Shown here in pieces: positions 7,281 through 15,888 of a stretch of 64,000 bases of DNA. The notes under the pieces were generated by a model, which did no database searches, was not told where the DNA came from, and saw nothing but the letters and a program-made list of their open reading frames with translations. Made by a program: the position numbers and the translations under genes. The stretch is from Clostridia bacterium. Lineage in GTDB: Bacteria > Bacillota > Clostridia > Lachnospirales > Anaerotignaceae. Within the stretch, counting starts at the first letter, position 1, and the number at the start of each line of letters is the position of its first letter. The stretch lies in contig JALFWW010000025.1 of NCBI GenBank assembly GCA_022786605.1, positions 62,001 through 126,000 on the forward strand, given 5' to 3'.

Positions 7281-7315
7281 AAAAAAAATCCCTCCCTGAT
7301 AAATCAGGAAGGGAT
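7281..7315 (-). terminator. Leftward hairpin terminator upstream of integrase
   Basis: A 13-bp stem with one mismatch (7288-7300 with 7303-7315) has a 2-nt gap between its arms. It is followed on the minus strand by a run of eight T. It would stop leftward transcription from entering the LexA-controlled promoter. It also lies in the 5' leader of the rightward integrase transcript, where it could fold as a hairpin. Confidence 0.6.
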
Positions 7316-7391
7316 AGCAAATACATATTCTTTACCGATAGAACCATCATATCATATTTTGTAAACAATAACAACTATAAAGGTGATTATT

Positions 7392-8840
7392 ATGAAAATA
7401 GCAGCAGCATATATCCGTGTATCTACGGATGATCAGACAGAATACTCTCCCGCTGTACAGTTGGATGATATACTGGAATTTGCCAAAAAGAACGATTACC
7501 ATATTCCTAAAGAATTTATTTTCACAGATGAAGGTATATCTGGACGCACTGCCGAAAAGCGCCCTGCTTTTCAGTCAATGATTCGTGCGGCCAGGAAAAA
7601 GACAAATCACATTGACGCCATTTTGGTTCATAAATACGACCGCTTTTCCCGGAATAAGGATGATGCAGTCCTTTACAAAGCCCTTTTGAAAAAAGATGGT
7701 GTTAAGGTCATATCCATAAAAGAACCCATTCCACAGGATGATAAATTTGCTGTTATTTACGAATCCATGCTTGAAGCTATGGCAGAATACTATTCTTTGA
7801 ATCTATCCGAAGAAGTCAAAAAGACTATGCGGAAAAAGGCTGAAAATGGTGACTATCAAGCCCGGGCACCTTTCGGTTATCGTAACGACAAAAAAAGTCT
7901 TGTCATTCATCCAGAAGAAGCAGAAATGGTCCGTTATGTGTTTGAATCCTACGCCAATGGTGTTAGCATATTTGCTCTTACTCGTGAACTGAATCAGCGT
8001 GGATTTCGTACCATTCGTGGGAATCAGTGGGAATTCCGTACTGTCCGTTATCTTCTAAATAACGTGACCTATCATGGATACGCTAGATGGACGCCCAGCG
8101 GAAAGACTGACTGGGGATATGACATACCAGCCGCTATTGTTGCAAAAGGCAGCTGGGAACCAATCATTGATGATGATCTGTGGGAACGTGTCCAGGAACG
8201 ATATACACAGCAGCAGCGCCGCCATTATCCTCATAAACGCCCTGATACAGAGGGCATACATTGGCTTTCTGGAAAGGTCAAATGCTCCTCCTGCGGTCGT
8301 AGTCTGGTTATCAGCCGTCAGTATGTGCGTGGTGGCTTCGAGATGCAGTGTGGCGGCTATAACCACGGGCAGTGCCATGTTTCCCATTCCGTTTCTTCTA
8401 ACCGACTGATTCCTGCCATTTTAGACACTCTACGGCAGATAGCGGATTCTCCAGATACACAGGCGGTCAATTTCTCTATTCGCACAAATAACACGAACAG
8501 CGGCGAAATAGACGCCATATCAGCTATGATCCACCGTACACAGCAAAAAATCATCAAAGCCAAAGAAGCGTATCTTGCCGGGATCGATACCATAGACGAA
8601 TACCGTGAAACCAAACGAACCTCTGAAAAAGAAATTTCCGAACTTCAGGAAAGGCTCTCCGCATTAAGTGAAGAACAGACCTTTGATGCCGATGCTTTTT
8701 CTAAAAAGGTTCGTAATGTACTTCTTACTATTTCTGGTGATTCTTCTATGGATGATAAGAAAAGTGCCTTTTCTGAAATTGTTGAAAAGGTCGTGTATGA
8801 TAAGGCAGCGAATAGTATTCGGCTGTTTTTGATTGATTGA
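7392..8840 (+). CDS. Large serine recombinase (integrase of element 1)
   Basis: 482 aa from ATG at 7392 (AAAGGTGATT upstream; the GTG at 7383 lies inside this site). Resolvase domain at ~1-145 with the catalytic serine in AAAYIRVSTDDQ (Ser11) and conserved ISGRTAEKRPAFQ and KYDRFSRN motifs. It continues with the recombinase domain (APFGYR... ~155-270), a zinc ribbon (CSSCG... with later cysteines in MQCGGYNHGQC) and a C-terminal coiled coil (~370-450). These are all hallmarks of unidirectional large serine integrases. It ends 18 nt before cotJC coding sequence, the usual place for an integrase beside its attachment site. Excision would need a recombination directionality factor, not identified here. 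Confidence 0.95.
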   Translation: MKIAAAYIRVSTDDQTEYSPAVQLDDILEFAKKNDYHIPKEFIFTDEGISGRTAEKRPAFQSMIRAARKKTNHIDAILVHKYDRFSRNKDDAVLYKALLKKDGVKVISIKEPIPQDDKFAVIYESMLEAMAEYYSLNLSEEVKKTMRKKAENGDYQARAPFGYRNDKKSLVIHPEEAEMVRYVFESYANGVSIFALTRELNQRGFRTIRGNQWEFRTVRYLLNNVTYHGYARWTPSGKTDWGYDIPAAIVAKGSWEPIIDDDLWERVQERYTQQQRRHYPHKRPDTEGIHWLSGKVKCSSCGRSLVISRQYVRGGFEMQCGGYNHGQCHVSHSVSSNRLIPAILDTLRQIADSPDTQAVNFSIRTNNTNSGEIDAISAMIHRTQQKIIKAKEAYLAGIDTIDEYRETKRTSEKEISELQERLSALSEEQTFDADAFSKKVRNVLLTISGDSSMDDKKSAFSEIVEKVVYDKAANSIRLFLID

Positions 8841-8861
8841 ATATATAGGTATACCCTAATG

Positions 8862-9209
8862 CAGTATGGCGGCTGCGATGGGGAATGGGGAGCCGCTCAG
8901 CGATATTTGAGCCAGCGTTATTCCATGGTCACACCAGAAGCCAAAGCCACCCTCAATGACATTGCCACAGAAGAATTGGGGCATGCGGAAATCATGGGGA
9001 CCATCGTCCGTCAGCTCATGCAGGGTCTGACCAAAGACCAGATCATCGAAGGCGGTCTGGAAGCCTACTACGTAAACCATGGCTTTGGGGTATACCCTGC
9101 GTCCGCAGCCGGTGTGCCTTTCTCTGCCGCCGCTTTCCAGTCCAAAGGTGACCCCATCACAGATCTGTATGAAGATATGGCAGCAGATGCTGCCCCTTTG
9201 GAAGTGTAA
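8862..9209 (+). CDS. cotJC: CotJC (manganese-catalase-like spore coat protein), middle fragment of split gene
   Basis: The frame begins QYGGCDGEWGAAQRYLSQRY and runs through TEELGHAEIMGTIVRQL to KGDPITDLYEDMAA, which aligns with residues ~30-138 of CotJC (normally ~190 aa). The E-x-x-H in EELGHAE is a manganese-ligand region. The N-terminus is replaced by element 1 and no ribosome binding site precedes the ATG at 8859. After the crossover GA at 9186-9187 the frame enters element 2 and stops within eight codons at 9209. The C-terminal part is found at 28103-28280. As it stands this piece should not give functional protein. It is not obviously decayed: no frameshift or internal stop. Confidence 0.9.
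   Translation, partial: QYGGCDGEWGAAQRYLSQRYSMVTPEAKATLNDIATEELGHAEIMGTIVRQLMQGLTKDQIIEGGLEAYYVNHGFGVYPASAAGVPFSAAAFQSKGDPITDLYEDMAADAAPLEV
9168..9207 (+). other. attL-like junction of element 2
   Basis: cotJC sequence ends with the 8-bp repeat GCAGCAGA (9180-9187). The next 20 nt (9188-9207, ending CCTTTGGAAGTGT) form one arm of the reconstructed element site and are the inverted repeat, 19/20, of 28081-28100. The crossover dinucleotide is inferred to be GA at 9186-9187. Confidence 0.85.
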
Positions 9210-9328
9210 CCTTTTTCATTCATGAAAAACCTTGGTTGTCATAAAAACTAAATCCGGATTTTTTCGTTCTACATTTTGATACTGACATAAGTTTTTTGAC
9301 TCTCTGCACATCCCTCTGAAAATATTTC

Positions 9329-10264
9329 TTATTCCATATTTTTCAGATTCTCCAAAACCAAAGATTCCTGCACACGAATCAGAAATTCCTTTCCAAATTC
9401 CGACAGATGCTCCTTTTTCTTCTTAATCCATCCGATTTCTATGGAAAATGGACTGTCTTTCAATAAAATTGCCTTCAGTTGATCATGGAACAAATAGGTC
9501 TGATAAGCTTTCAAATTTTTAGTCGCAATATGATAACAATCCGTTGTATTTAGAAAATGCAGCAAACTGGTACGATCAGAAACGTATAAAAGTGTATCTG
9601 GATGAAGCTGGTCTAAATGATTCTCTGATAAGCTCAAAAACTCTTGGTCTTTCTCAGAAAAATCAAGAATTGGATAACCTTCCAGTTCCTTCATTTCAAC
9701 AATGTCCGCATCATGTAAAGGAGAATTCTTTCCAACTAATATAATAGCAGGTTCTTCTGTAATACAATGGTATTCCAGTCCTTTTTTCTGTAAAGTTGCT
9801 TCCAACTGATACTTGATAGTAGAGGGAACACTTAGGATACCGATTTCTGATTCTCCATCCACAACATTTTCGATCAAATCACTTCTGGAACATTCCCTCA
9901 GATTCAAAACCATCTGAATACCTCGATGATTGTGGAAAAATTCTTCCGCAATATAAGTAGTGAATAAGAAATAATAAGAAGAAATCCCAAATTTCACATT
10001 CTGCATCCGCAAATCTTCTGACATATTTTTAATATCTTCAAACTGCTTCACCAAAATAGCAGCCTGCTCCACCAGCTTTTCGCCGAATTCTGTAATCTTT
10101 GTTCCATTATTTGAGCGGATGAATATCTGCTTATTTAATTCTTTTTCCAGTTCCCGAATAGAGATGCTGAGATTAGACTGCGACATGTACAGGTTTTTTG
10201 CCGCCATTGTGATAGACTTTGTTTTAGCGATTTCTACAACCTGTATCAGCTGTTCTATTTTCAT
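9329..10264 (-). CDS. LysR-family transcriptional regulator
   Basis: 311 aa from ATG at 10264, preceded by AAGGAGG at ideal spacing. Residues 1-60 are the LysR winged helix (MKIEQLIQVVEIAKTKSITMAAKNLYMSQSNLS... core), and ~90-300 the two-lobed effector-binding domain. It lies in the same orientation as, and 53 nt downstream of, the CdaR-type gene, and may be co-transcribed with it. Its effector is unknown; by position it should control genes of the element's carboxylate module. It is the first gene inside the left end of element 2. Confidence 0.85.
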   Translation of the reverse strand: MKIEQLIQVVEIAKTKSITMAAKNLYMSQSNLSISIRELEKELNKQIFIRSNNGTKITEFGEKLVEQAAILVKQFEDIKNMSEDLRMQNVKFGISSYYFLFTTYIAEEFFHNHRGIQMVLNLRECSRSDLIENVVDGESEIGILSVPSTIKYQLEATLQKKGLEYHCITEEPAIILVGKNSPLHDADIVEMKELEGYPILDFSEKDQEFLSLSENHLDQLHPDTLLYVSDRTSLLHFLNTTDCYHIATKNLKAYQTYLFHDQLKAILLKDSPFSIEIGWIKKKKEHLSEFGKEFLIRVQESLVLENLKNME

Positions 10265-10317
10265 GGACATCCTCCTTAACGAACTATACGAACAAAATGT
10301 TTTTCTTTCCGCAGCTA

Positions 10318-11424
10318 TCACGAACTTTCTTTATCAGAAAATCTGTCTAAAAGTTCCATTGCCAGATAAAGAAGGACTGCACTACGGAAAGTTCTGGGAT
10401 TCCAGCCACATTTTTTATATATACCATTAAGTTGATACTGCAAAGTGTTTTTATGCATATATAACATATCACATGTTTTTTGTATAGACATATCCCACCG
10501 AAAATATGCCTTCAATATCTTTTTTTCATGTTCCGTTAAAGCCCCAAGAGTTTTTTCCAGATATTCTGCGGCACTTTGCTTGGAAACATCAGATAAAATC
10601 AATTCCAAAGTAATGTCATCAAAAACAACGATGGGCGTATCATTTCCTTCCATACTTTTATAGGCTGTTATAGCAGACTGATAGGATTCAAACAAATGAT
10701 AAAACAAACATTCTTTCCCAACAGCAAGCTTCATCTGCCCTTGATGCTGCAACAAAAAGGGGCGTATGCCTGCCAATACAGCACGATACTCTGCCGCATT
10801 TACCATAGCATAGTATTGATTTGGATATTGAAAAGCACATAATGTCACACCAAATGCCATTAGCCGCTGCTCCAGAGAATAGCGCAGATAGGAATCCCCC
10901 TCCAAAAAACGATCTGATTCCATATGGAACAGAAAAAGTCTCTTAGGTGTCTGAACTTCTATTTTCAGTTGTTTCAGCAATTCATTAAAATACTCCCGTT
11001 CAGGTATTTGATTATGAATCAGGCAATCCAGAATATACTTCTTTTTATCCGAGGCAGAACGCGAGGAATAGGACAACTCCTGCTCTCGCAGAAACAAAAG
11101 TGTGATCCGTTCCGCTAACTGGGCATATTTGCACACTACGTCAGGTTCTCCACTGATACCGATAATGGCAAACAATTCTTGATTATAGTAAATAGGGAGA
11201 TTGATTCCCGGCTGTGTGCCAAAAAAGGAATTGTCCTCTGTGACAGAGATATGTGTGCCTGTTTTCGCCACGCAGCTTCCGATCTCATGATAGTTTCCAA
11301 TTCGCAGCTTTTGCGTACTTGCGAAAATGATTCCATTGGTATCAATGAAATTAACATCCTGCCCACATATTTCTTTGACCGCTTCTACAATTTGCTGTGC
11401 TAATTCCTGTTTGATCTCAAGCAT
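10318..11424 (-). CDS. CdaR-like sugar-diacid regulator
   Basis: 368 aa. Residues ~1-135 match the putative sugar-diacid recognition domain (IVEAVKEICGQDVNFIDTNG..., then GINLPIYYNQELFAIIGISG). A middle PucR/GGDEF-like region follows, and the C-terminal HTH_30 domain (~310-360) contains CDMLYMHKNTLQYQLNGIYKKCG. In enteric bacteria CdaR activates glucarate/galactarate/glycerate genes, including glycerate kinase. Here it is divergent to a glycerate kinase gene, with paired 12-bp repeats between them, so regulation of that gene is likely (inference). Confidence 0.85.
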   Translation of the reverse strand: MLEIKQELAQQIVEAVKEICGQDVNFIDTNGIIFASTQKLRIGNYHEIGSCVAKTGTHISVTEDNSFFGTQPGINLPIYYNQELFAIIGISGEPDVVCKYAQLAERITLLFLREQELSYSSRSASDKKKYILDCLIHNQIPEREYFNELLKQLKIEVQTPKRLFLFHMESDRFLEGDSYLRYSLEQRLMAFGVTLCAFQYPNQYYAMVNAAEYRAVLAGIRPFLLQHQGQMKLAVGKECLFYHLFESYQSAITAYKSMEGNDTPIVVFDDITLELILSDVSKQSAAEYLEKTLGALTEHEKKILKAYFRWDMSIQKTCDMLYMHKNTLQYQLNGIYKKCGWNPRTFRSAVLLYLAMELLDRFSDKESS

Positions 11425-11449
11425 GCCTTTCCCCCCTTCCTAACGTAAT

Positions 11450-11549
11450 ACCATGATACCACACTTTGTTCTAAAATACAAAATAGCACTTTTTTATCTC
11501 ACAAAACTGTTATCAGTAACATATATCATTTCCTGAGACCATGATACCA
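11450..11549. promoter_or_regulatory. Paired 12-bp direct repeats between cdaR-like and glycerate kinase genes
   Basis: ACCATGATACCA occurs exactly at 11450-11461 and 11538-11549 in the 165-bp divergent intergenic region. One copy lies close to each gene. They are the obvious candidates for binding of the CdaR-like (or LysR) regulator. Confidence 0.5.
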
Positions 11550-11589
11550 TAAATAAAAACAATAGAATCTTCTGAAAGGTGGAATGATT

Positions 11590-12741
11590 ATGAACATTGT
11601 CGTAGCAATTGATTCTTTTAAAGGAAGTTTATCTTCTTTGGAGGCAGGTACTTCTATAAAAAACGGCATTCATTTAGCAAATCCTTCTGCGGATATTCAT
11701 ATCTGTCCCCTTGCCGATGGCGGAGAAGGCACCGTGGATGCGCTGATGCAAACACTTGGCGGTGAAAAACGCTTTCTTCAAGTGACTGGCCCTTTGGGTG
11801 AACAGACAGAAGCGCAATATGGCATCCTTTCTAACCAGCGGACAGCGGTTCTGGAAACTGCCGCAGCGGCTGGTCTTACATTAGTACCAGCAGAAAAACG
11901 GAATCCTCTACATACCACCACTTTCGGCATCGGCGAAATAATAAAGGACGCCATTTCTCACGGATGCAGACAGTTCATCGTAGGTCTAGGCGGAAGTGCA
12001 ACCAATGATGGCGGCATCGGCATGCTTCAGGCGCTTGGTTTTGAACTGCTTGACTCTGCCGGACAGCCTGTTCCTTTCGGCGCAAAAGGACTGGAAAGCA
12101 TCACCTCTATTTCAGATAGGAATGTCATACCGGAACTGGCAGACTGCCAATTTCAAATTGCTTGTGATGTAAAAAATCCCCTTTATGGGGATAATGGTTG
12201 CAGCTATGTGTTTGGTCCCCAAAAAGGAGCCTCTCCTGCCATGGCAGAAAAGATGGATCAATGGATGTACCGATATGCTCAGGTTGTAAAACAGGCATAT
12301 CCAGAAAAAGCTCAGCCCCTTTTCCCCGGTGCAGGAGCCGCAGGCGGATTAGGATTTGCTTTTCTGACCTTTACTAACGCCACCCTTGTGTCTGGTATCC
12401 AAATCATATTGGAACAAATAGGCGCGGAAGCCTTTATCCGTGATGCAGATCTTATCATCACCGGCGAGGGCAAACTGGATGAACAAACTGCCATGGGAAA
12501 AGCACCTATGGGTATCGCTTCCTTGGCAAAAAAATATGGCAAACCAGTCATTGCTTTCTCAGGATGCGCTTCCCACAATGCCCGTATCTGCAACAGATAC
12601 GGTATAGATGCTTTCTTTCCCATACTGCGCAGCCCCTGTACTCTGTCAGAAGCCATGAAAAAAGAAATTTCCGTACAAAACCTGACAGATACAGCAGAAC
12701 AAGTTTATAGACTCTGGCAGCTTTGTCAAAAAGGTCTATAA
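11590..12741 (+). CDS. garK: Glycerate kinase (GarK/GlxK type)
   Basis: 383 aa from ATG at 11590; AAAGGTGG upstream fits this start better than ATG at 11584. It shows the type II glycerate kinase pattern: N-terminal IVVAIDSFKGSLSSLEAG, CPLADGGEGTVDAL, a glycine-rich GLGGSATNDGGIGMLQALG and a C-terminal DLIITGEGKLDEQTAMGKAP. It phosphorylates glycerate with ATP, giving 2-phosphoglycerate (usual for this family) and feeding lower glycolysis. It is divergent from the CdaR-like gene and followed, after a structured leader, by a transporter and an M81 protein, suggesting a glycerate- or hydroxy-acid-generating pathway carried as cargo. Confidence 0.92.
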   Translation: MNIVVAIDSFKGSLSSLEAGTSIKNGIHLANPSADIHICPLADGGEGTVDALMQTLGGEKRFLQVTGPLGEQTEAQYGILSNQRTAVLETAAAAGLTLVPAEKRNPLHTTTFGIGEIIKDAISHGCRQFIVGLGGSATNDGGIGMLQALGFELLDSAGQPVPFGAKGLESITSISDRNVIPELADCQFQIACDVKNPLYGDNGCSYVFGPQKGASPAMAEKMDQWMYRYAQVVKQAYPEKAQPLFPGAGAAGGLGFAFLTFTNATLVSGIQIILEQIGAEAFIRDADLIITGEGKLDEQTAMGKAPMGIASLAKKYGKPVIAFSGCASHNARICNRYGIDAFFPILRSPCTLSEAMKKEISVQNLTDTAEQVYRLWQLCQKGL

Positions 12742-12849
12742 AAAATATTTCCTCCCATACCAATATTGAAAATTCAGAATGGTACATTGGTTTATTATAT
12801 TACTGCTTATTTTAGATTTATGGTAGGATAATATTAAGAAAACCTCTTA

Positions 12850-13016
12850 ACCTACACTAGTGTAAAAACAAAATCCGAAACGGTACGGCGCCAGTGAAAC
12901 TGTGACGACAGGTATGGCATACAAAAAGTTCTCTCTTTTTCAACAGCAAGTCCTCTCTTGCTGTTGGAAAAGATGAAGTCGGCGAAACAACAGGTAATAT
13001 AAGGGAGGGAAAATAA
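12850..13016 (+). promoter_or_regulatory. Structured leader of DUF819 transporter gene
   Basis: The 278-bp gap before the transporter starts with AT-rich DNA and a perfect 12-bp palindrome (TACACTAGTGTA, 12853-12864). A strong stem-loop follows: 12934-12950 pairs with 12957-12973, 17 bp with one G-U, around a TCCTCT loop. A shorter CAGT-GAA-ACTG hairpin lies near 12891-12901. The ribosome binding site AAGGGAGGG follows. There is no T-run after the large stem, so it is not a standard terminator. It does not match any riboswitch consensus I know. Confidence 0.5.
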
Positions 13017-13019
13017 ACG

Positions 13020-14213
13020 ATGACAAGCTTTATTCAACCTGACGATATTTGGACCATGTGGGCAGTTGCTGTGGGCATTACTGCACTGGCATTTTATGTA
13101 GCGCAACGGTATAAATGGGGTTCTAAGATTTCCAGCGTATTGCTGGCATTGATCGCCTCATTGATTTTAGTAAATATTGGTGTACTTCCGACATCCTCAC
13201 CGGTATACTCCACCATAGGAAACTATATCCTGCCATTATCTATCCCACTTCTGCTTTTCCAATCAAACCTGCGGAAAATCGTAAAAGAAAGTGGACGGAT
13301 GTTTTTGATCTTCCATATTGCCGCCATTATGAGCGTAGTCGGCGGCATCATCTGCGGATTTATTTTCCGTGATACTTTGGCAGAACAAACAGCCGGATAT
13401 GTTGCCGTTGAAGTAGGTGCAGATATCGGCGGCAGCGTAAACCTGGTTGCTATGGCAAGTGCATTCCAAGTAGATGAAAGTATCATGAACGCCTCCTTGA
13501 TCATCGGTAATCTGATCATCATCATGTGGACAATGGCAATCATTGCCATGCCAAACTCCAAATTTTTCCGCAAGCACTTCAAGCATGAACACATTGAAGC
13601 TTCGGAAAGCGGCATCAACCAGGATGACAGCACCACCCAGGCCGCAAAATTCTGGAAAAGAAACGATATTTCTTTGTTGGACATTGCAAAATGTCTGGCT
13701 GTAACCTTTATCATCCTTGCAGTGACACAGGTTATTTGTAATTTCGTCAACGCAAGCAATGCACCAGAAATCGTCAAAACTTTATTTGGCAGCATTTACC
13801 TTGTAATGACAACTATCACAATCATTCTGGTCACTGTATTTCCGAAGTTCTTTGAAAATATTCACGGTGCCACAGAAATCGGTACCATTATGATCACATT
13901 GTGGTTTGTACAAATCGGCGCAGGTGCAAGAATCAGCGAAATCCTTATGCTGGCACCGGCAATCCTTGTATTCAAGGTACTGATGTGTGTCATCAATATT
14001 GGAGGCACTTTGGTATTCGGCAAAATTTTCAAATGGAACATGGAAGAATGTTTAACAGCATCCAACGCAGCCCTGGGCGGTCCCACAACTGCTGCTGCCT
14101 ATGTAATCGGCAAAGGTTGGTCTGGTTTGATCGCACCTGCAATGTTGGTAGGGCTGTACGGTTATATCATTGGCAACTATGCCGCTGTATTGACGGCAAA
14201 TTTATTTGTATAA
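13020..14213 (+). CDS. DUF819 (YjcL-like) family membrane transporter
   Basis: 397 aa with about ten to eleven membrane helices. It starts MTSFIQPDDIWTMWAVAVGI; conserved features include the acidic-glycine segment EVGADIGGSVNLVAMA (~140) and the late ALGGPTTAAAYVIGKGWSGL motif near residue 360. DUF819 proteins are uncharacterised predicted transporters. The stop at 14213 is 22 nt before the M81 gene start, so the two share an operon. A substrate related to that of the M81 enzyme, such as a modified amino acid or small amide, is an inference from this linkage. Confidence 0.85.
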   Translation: MTSFIQPDDIWTMWAVAVGITALAFYVAQRYKWGSKISSVLLALIASLILVNIGVLPTSSPVYSTIGNYILPLSIPLLLFQSNLRKIVKESGRMFLIFHIAAIMSVVGGIICGFIFRDTLAEQTAGYVAVEVGADIGGSVNLVAMASAFQVDESIMNASLIIGNLIIIMWTMAIIAMPNSKFFRKHFKHEHIEASESGINQDDSTTQAAKFWKRNDISLLDIAKCLAVTFIILAVTQVICNFVNASNAPEIVKTLFGSIYLVMTTITIILVTVFPKFFENIHGATEIGTIMITLWFVQIGAGARISEILMLAPAILVFKVLMCVINIGGTLVFGKIFKWNMEECLTASNAALGGPTTAAAYVIGKGWSGLIAPAMLVGLYGYIIGNYAAVLTANLFV

Positions 14214-14235
14214 AAAGAGGAGGCGTCCGTTTATC

Positions 14236-15735
14236 ATGAAAAACAAACGGATTATTGTAGGTCAGATCATGCATGAAAGCAGCGCTTTGGCAAAAAATCT
14301 GACAGAAGTAGAAAATTTTAAACGTACTTTGATTTGGTATGAAAGTGATGATGTCTTTACTTTGTCTAAAATCGGTATGAAAGACTATCTAACAGGCATC
14401 ATCGACCGCAGTCTGGAATTGGAATTTGACGTAAAACCTTGTTTTTGCACATTTGCGTCCCCTTCCGGCATCATATCGAAAGATTGTTTTGCGGAACTGT
14501 TCCACCAGTTTTTTGACCATATTCCAGACAATCAACCTATTGACGGATTCTGTCTAGCACTCCATGGTGCTGGTGTATCTGAAGAATTCCCTGATGTGGA
14601 AGGCACAGTGGCAGAACATATCCGTAAATTATATGGCAAAGATATCCCGATCATCATGACATTGGATCCTCACGCCAATATCACAGACAAAATGGTCGAG
14701 CATATTGATTTATTAGTTCCTTCCAAGCTGTATCCCCATACAGATACATACGAAACCGGTAAGTTCGCGGCTGAACTGATGGATCGTATGCTCAAAGGCG
14801 AAATTCATCCGAAAATGTATGTAAAAAAAATTCCTCTGCTGATTCCTATCACAAAAGGCTGTACAGCAGAATCTCCCATGAAAGATGTTATGGAAAAATG
14901 TGAACATGTTGCGGCGCAAAAAGATATTCTCTACTGCGTATTTGACCATGGGTTCCCTTACAGCAACATAGCAGAGTGTGGCGCTTCCATCGTTACCATA
15001 TATGAAAATGATGCAGAAACAGCCATTTCCATGACAGACCAGGTTGCAAAATACGTTGTAGAAAATAAAAATCTGTTCCTTTCCGACCTTCTTTCTGTTC
15101 CAGAGGGATTGGATCTGGCAGAACAAACCTTAGCATCTCAGGGCGGTCCCATCATCATGAATGAGTCTTCCGATAATCCGGGGGCAGGCACACCAGGAGA
15201 CGGTACCTATCTTCTTGCGGAACTGCTTGAACGGAATATTCCCCATAGCTGCATCGGTGCCATTGTAGACCCGGAAACAGTACAGGCAGCTGTAGCAACA
15301 GGCGTTGGTAACACCATTGACGCGATGATTGGCGGAAAAACAGATCAGATGCATGGCAGTCCTGTAGAGGTAAAAAATGCCTATGTCAAAGCCATCTGCG
15401 ATGGGAAATATACGCTGAAAAGCCCTATGACTTTTGGTCAGCCAGTGAATTTTGGCACAACCGTACGTCTGCGGAAAGGAAATGTGGACATTATCGTTAG
15501 TAGCAATCCTTTTCAAATTATGGATGACGGCATATTCCTTCTGCTCGGCATCAATGTGAAAGAATGCAGCATTGTTGGCGTAAAATCAGCGCAGCACTTC
15601 AAAGCATATTTTGAAAAACTGGCAAGCTGTATTATTTCTGTTGATCCACCCGGAATCAGTACAGGACACTTGGAAATTCTTCCTCTTGACAAAATTTCCA
15701 GACCAGTACTTCCCTTTGATGAAATAACCTTTTAG
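14236..15735 (+). CDS. M81 family metallopeptidase (MlrC/microcystinase-C type)
   Basis: 499 aa from ATG at 14236; AGGAGG lies about 12 nt upstream, and an upstream in-frame TTG falls inside the previous gene. The N-terminal MlrC domain has MHESSALAKNLT, LALHGAGVSEEFPDVEG and the metal-ligand-like TLDPHANITDKM and PSKLYPHTDTYETG. The C-terminal MlrC_C domain starts near SSDNPGAGTPGDGTYLLAELL. MlrC hydrolyses the linear microcystin fragment in sphingomonads; most homologues act on unknown small amides. It is the last gene of the unit, ended by a strong terminator. Confidence 0.88.
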   Translation: MKNKRIIVGQIMHESSALAKNLTEVENFKRTLIWYESDDVFTLSKIGMKDYLTGIIDRSLELEFDVKPCFCTFASPSGIISKDCFAELFHQFFDHIPDNQPIDGFCLALHGAGVSEEFPDVEGTVAEHIRKLYGKDIPIIMTLDPHANITDKMVEHIDLLVPSKLYPHTDTYETGKFAAELMDRMLKGEIHPKMYVKKIPLLIPITKGCTAESPMKDVMEKCEHVAAQKDILYCVFDHGFPYSNIAECGASIVTIYENDAETAISMTDQVAKYVVENKNLFLSDLLSVPEGLDLAEQTLASQGGPIIMNESSDNPGAGTPGDGTYLLAELLERNIPHSCIGAIVDPETVQAAVATGVGNTIDAMIGGKTDQMHGSPVEVKNAYVKAICDGKYTLKSPMTFGQPVNFGTTVRLRKGNVDIIVSSNPFQIMDDGIFLLLGINVKECSIVGVKSAQHFKAYFEKLASCIISVDPPGISTGHLEILPLDKISRPVLPFDEITF

Positions 15736-15765
15736 ACACACATATAATCTCCCCTGCTTATATGT

Positions 15766-15800
15766 AAAAGAGTCTTGGCAAAAACCAAGACTCTTTTTTT
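15766..15800 (+). terminator. Rho-independent terminator after M81 gene
   Basis: A 13-bp stem AAAAGAGTCTTGG (15766-15778) pairs with 15785-15797 around a CAAAAA loop, followed by T residues to 15800. It closes the rightward transporter-M81 operon before the converging symporter gene. Confidence 0.9.
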
Positions 15801-15888
15801 GAAATTATATAGGAATCATTTGATGGACTTATCTGTTTTTACTTTGTCGTATGTTTGAATTACGTTGATAACTTCCTACAAATTCTTT

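Larger units (their letters stand above)
1..8858. mobile_element. Right part of an integrated phage/ICE-like element (element 1) inserted in cotJC
   Basis: The element runs off the left window edge. It has a leftward block of tightly packed small and phage/ICE-type genes (HNH, DUF3102, PcfJ-like, PcfK-like), a divergent XRE repressor with operators, a stand-alone nuclease, and a large serine integrase ending 18 nt before cotJC coding sequence begins. The missing first ~29 residues of CotJC imply that the left attachment site lies beyond the window. The exact right boundary is only known to lie near 8841-8870, because attL is not visible. Prophage versus integrative conjugative element cannot be decided: no capsid, terminase, relaxase or conjugation gene is in view. 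Confidence 0.85.

Noticed and set aside
8848-8857. 10-bp match GGTATACCCT at the element 1 right edge and at 9089-9098 inside cotJC
   Set aside because: It does not restore any reading frame and lies within coding sequence for GVYP in cotJC; most likely chance. The true att core of element 1 cannot be set without its left end.
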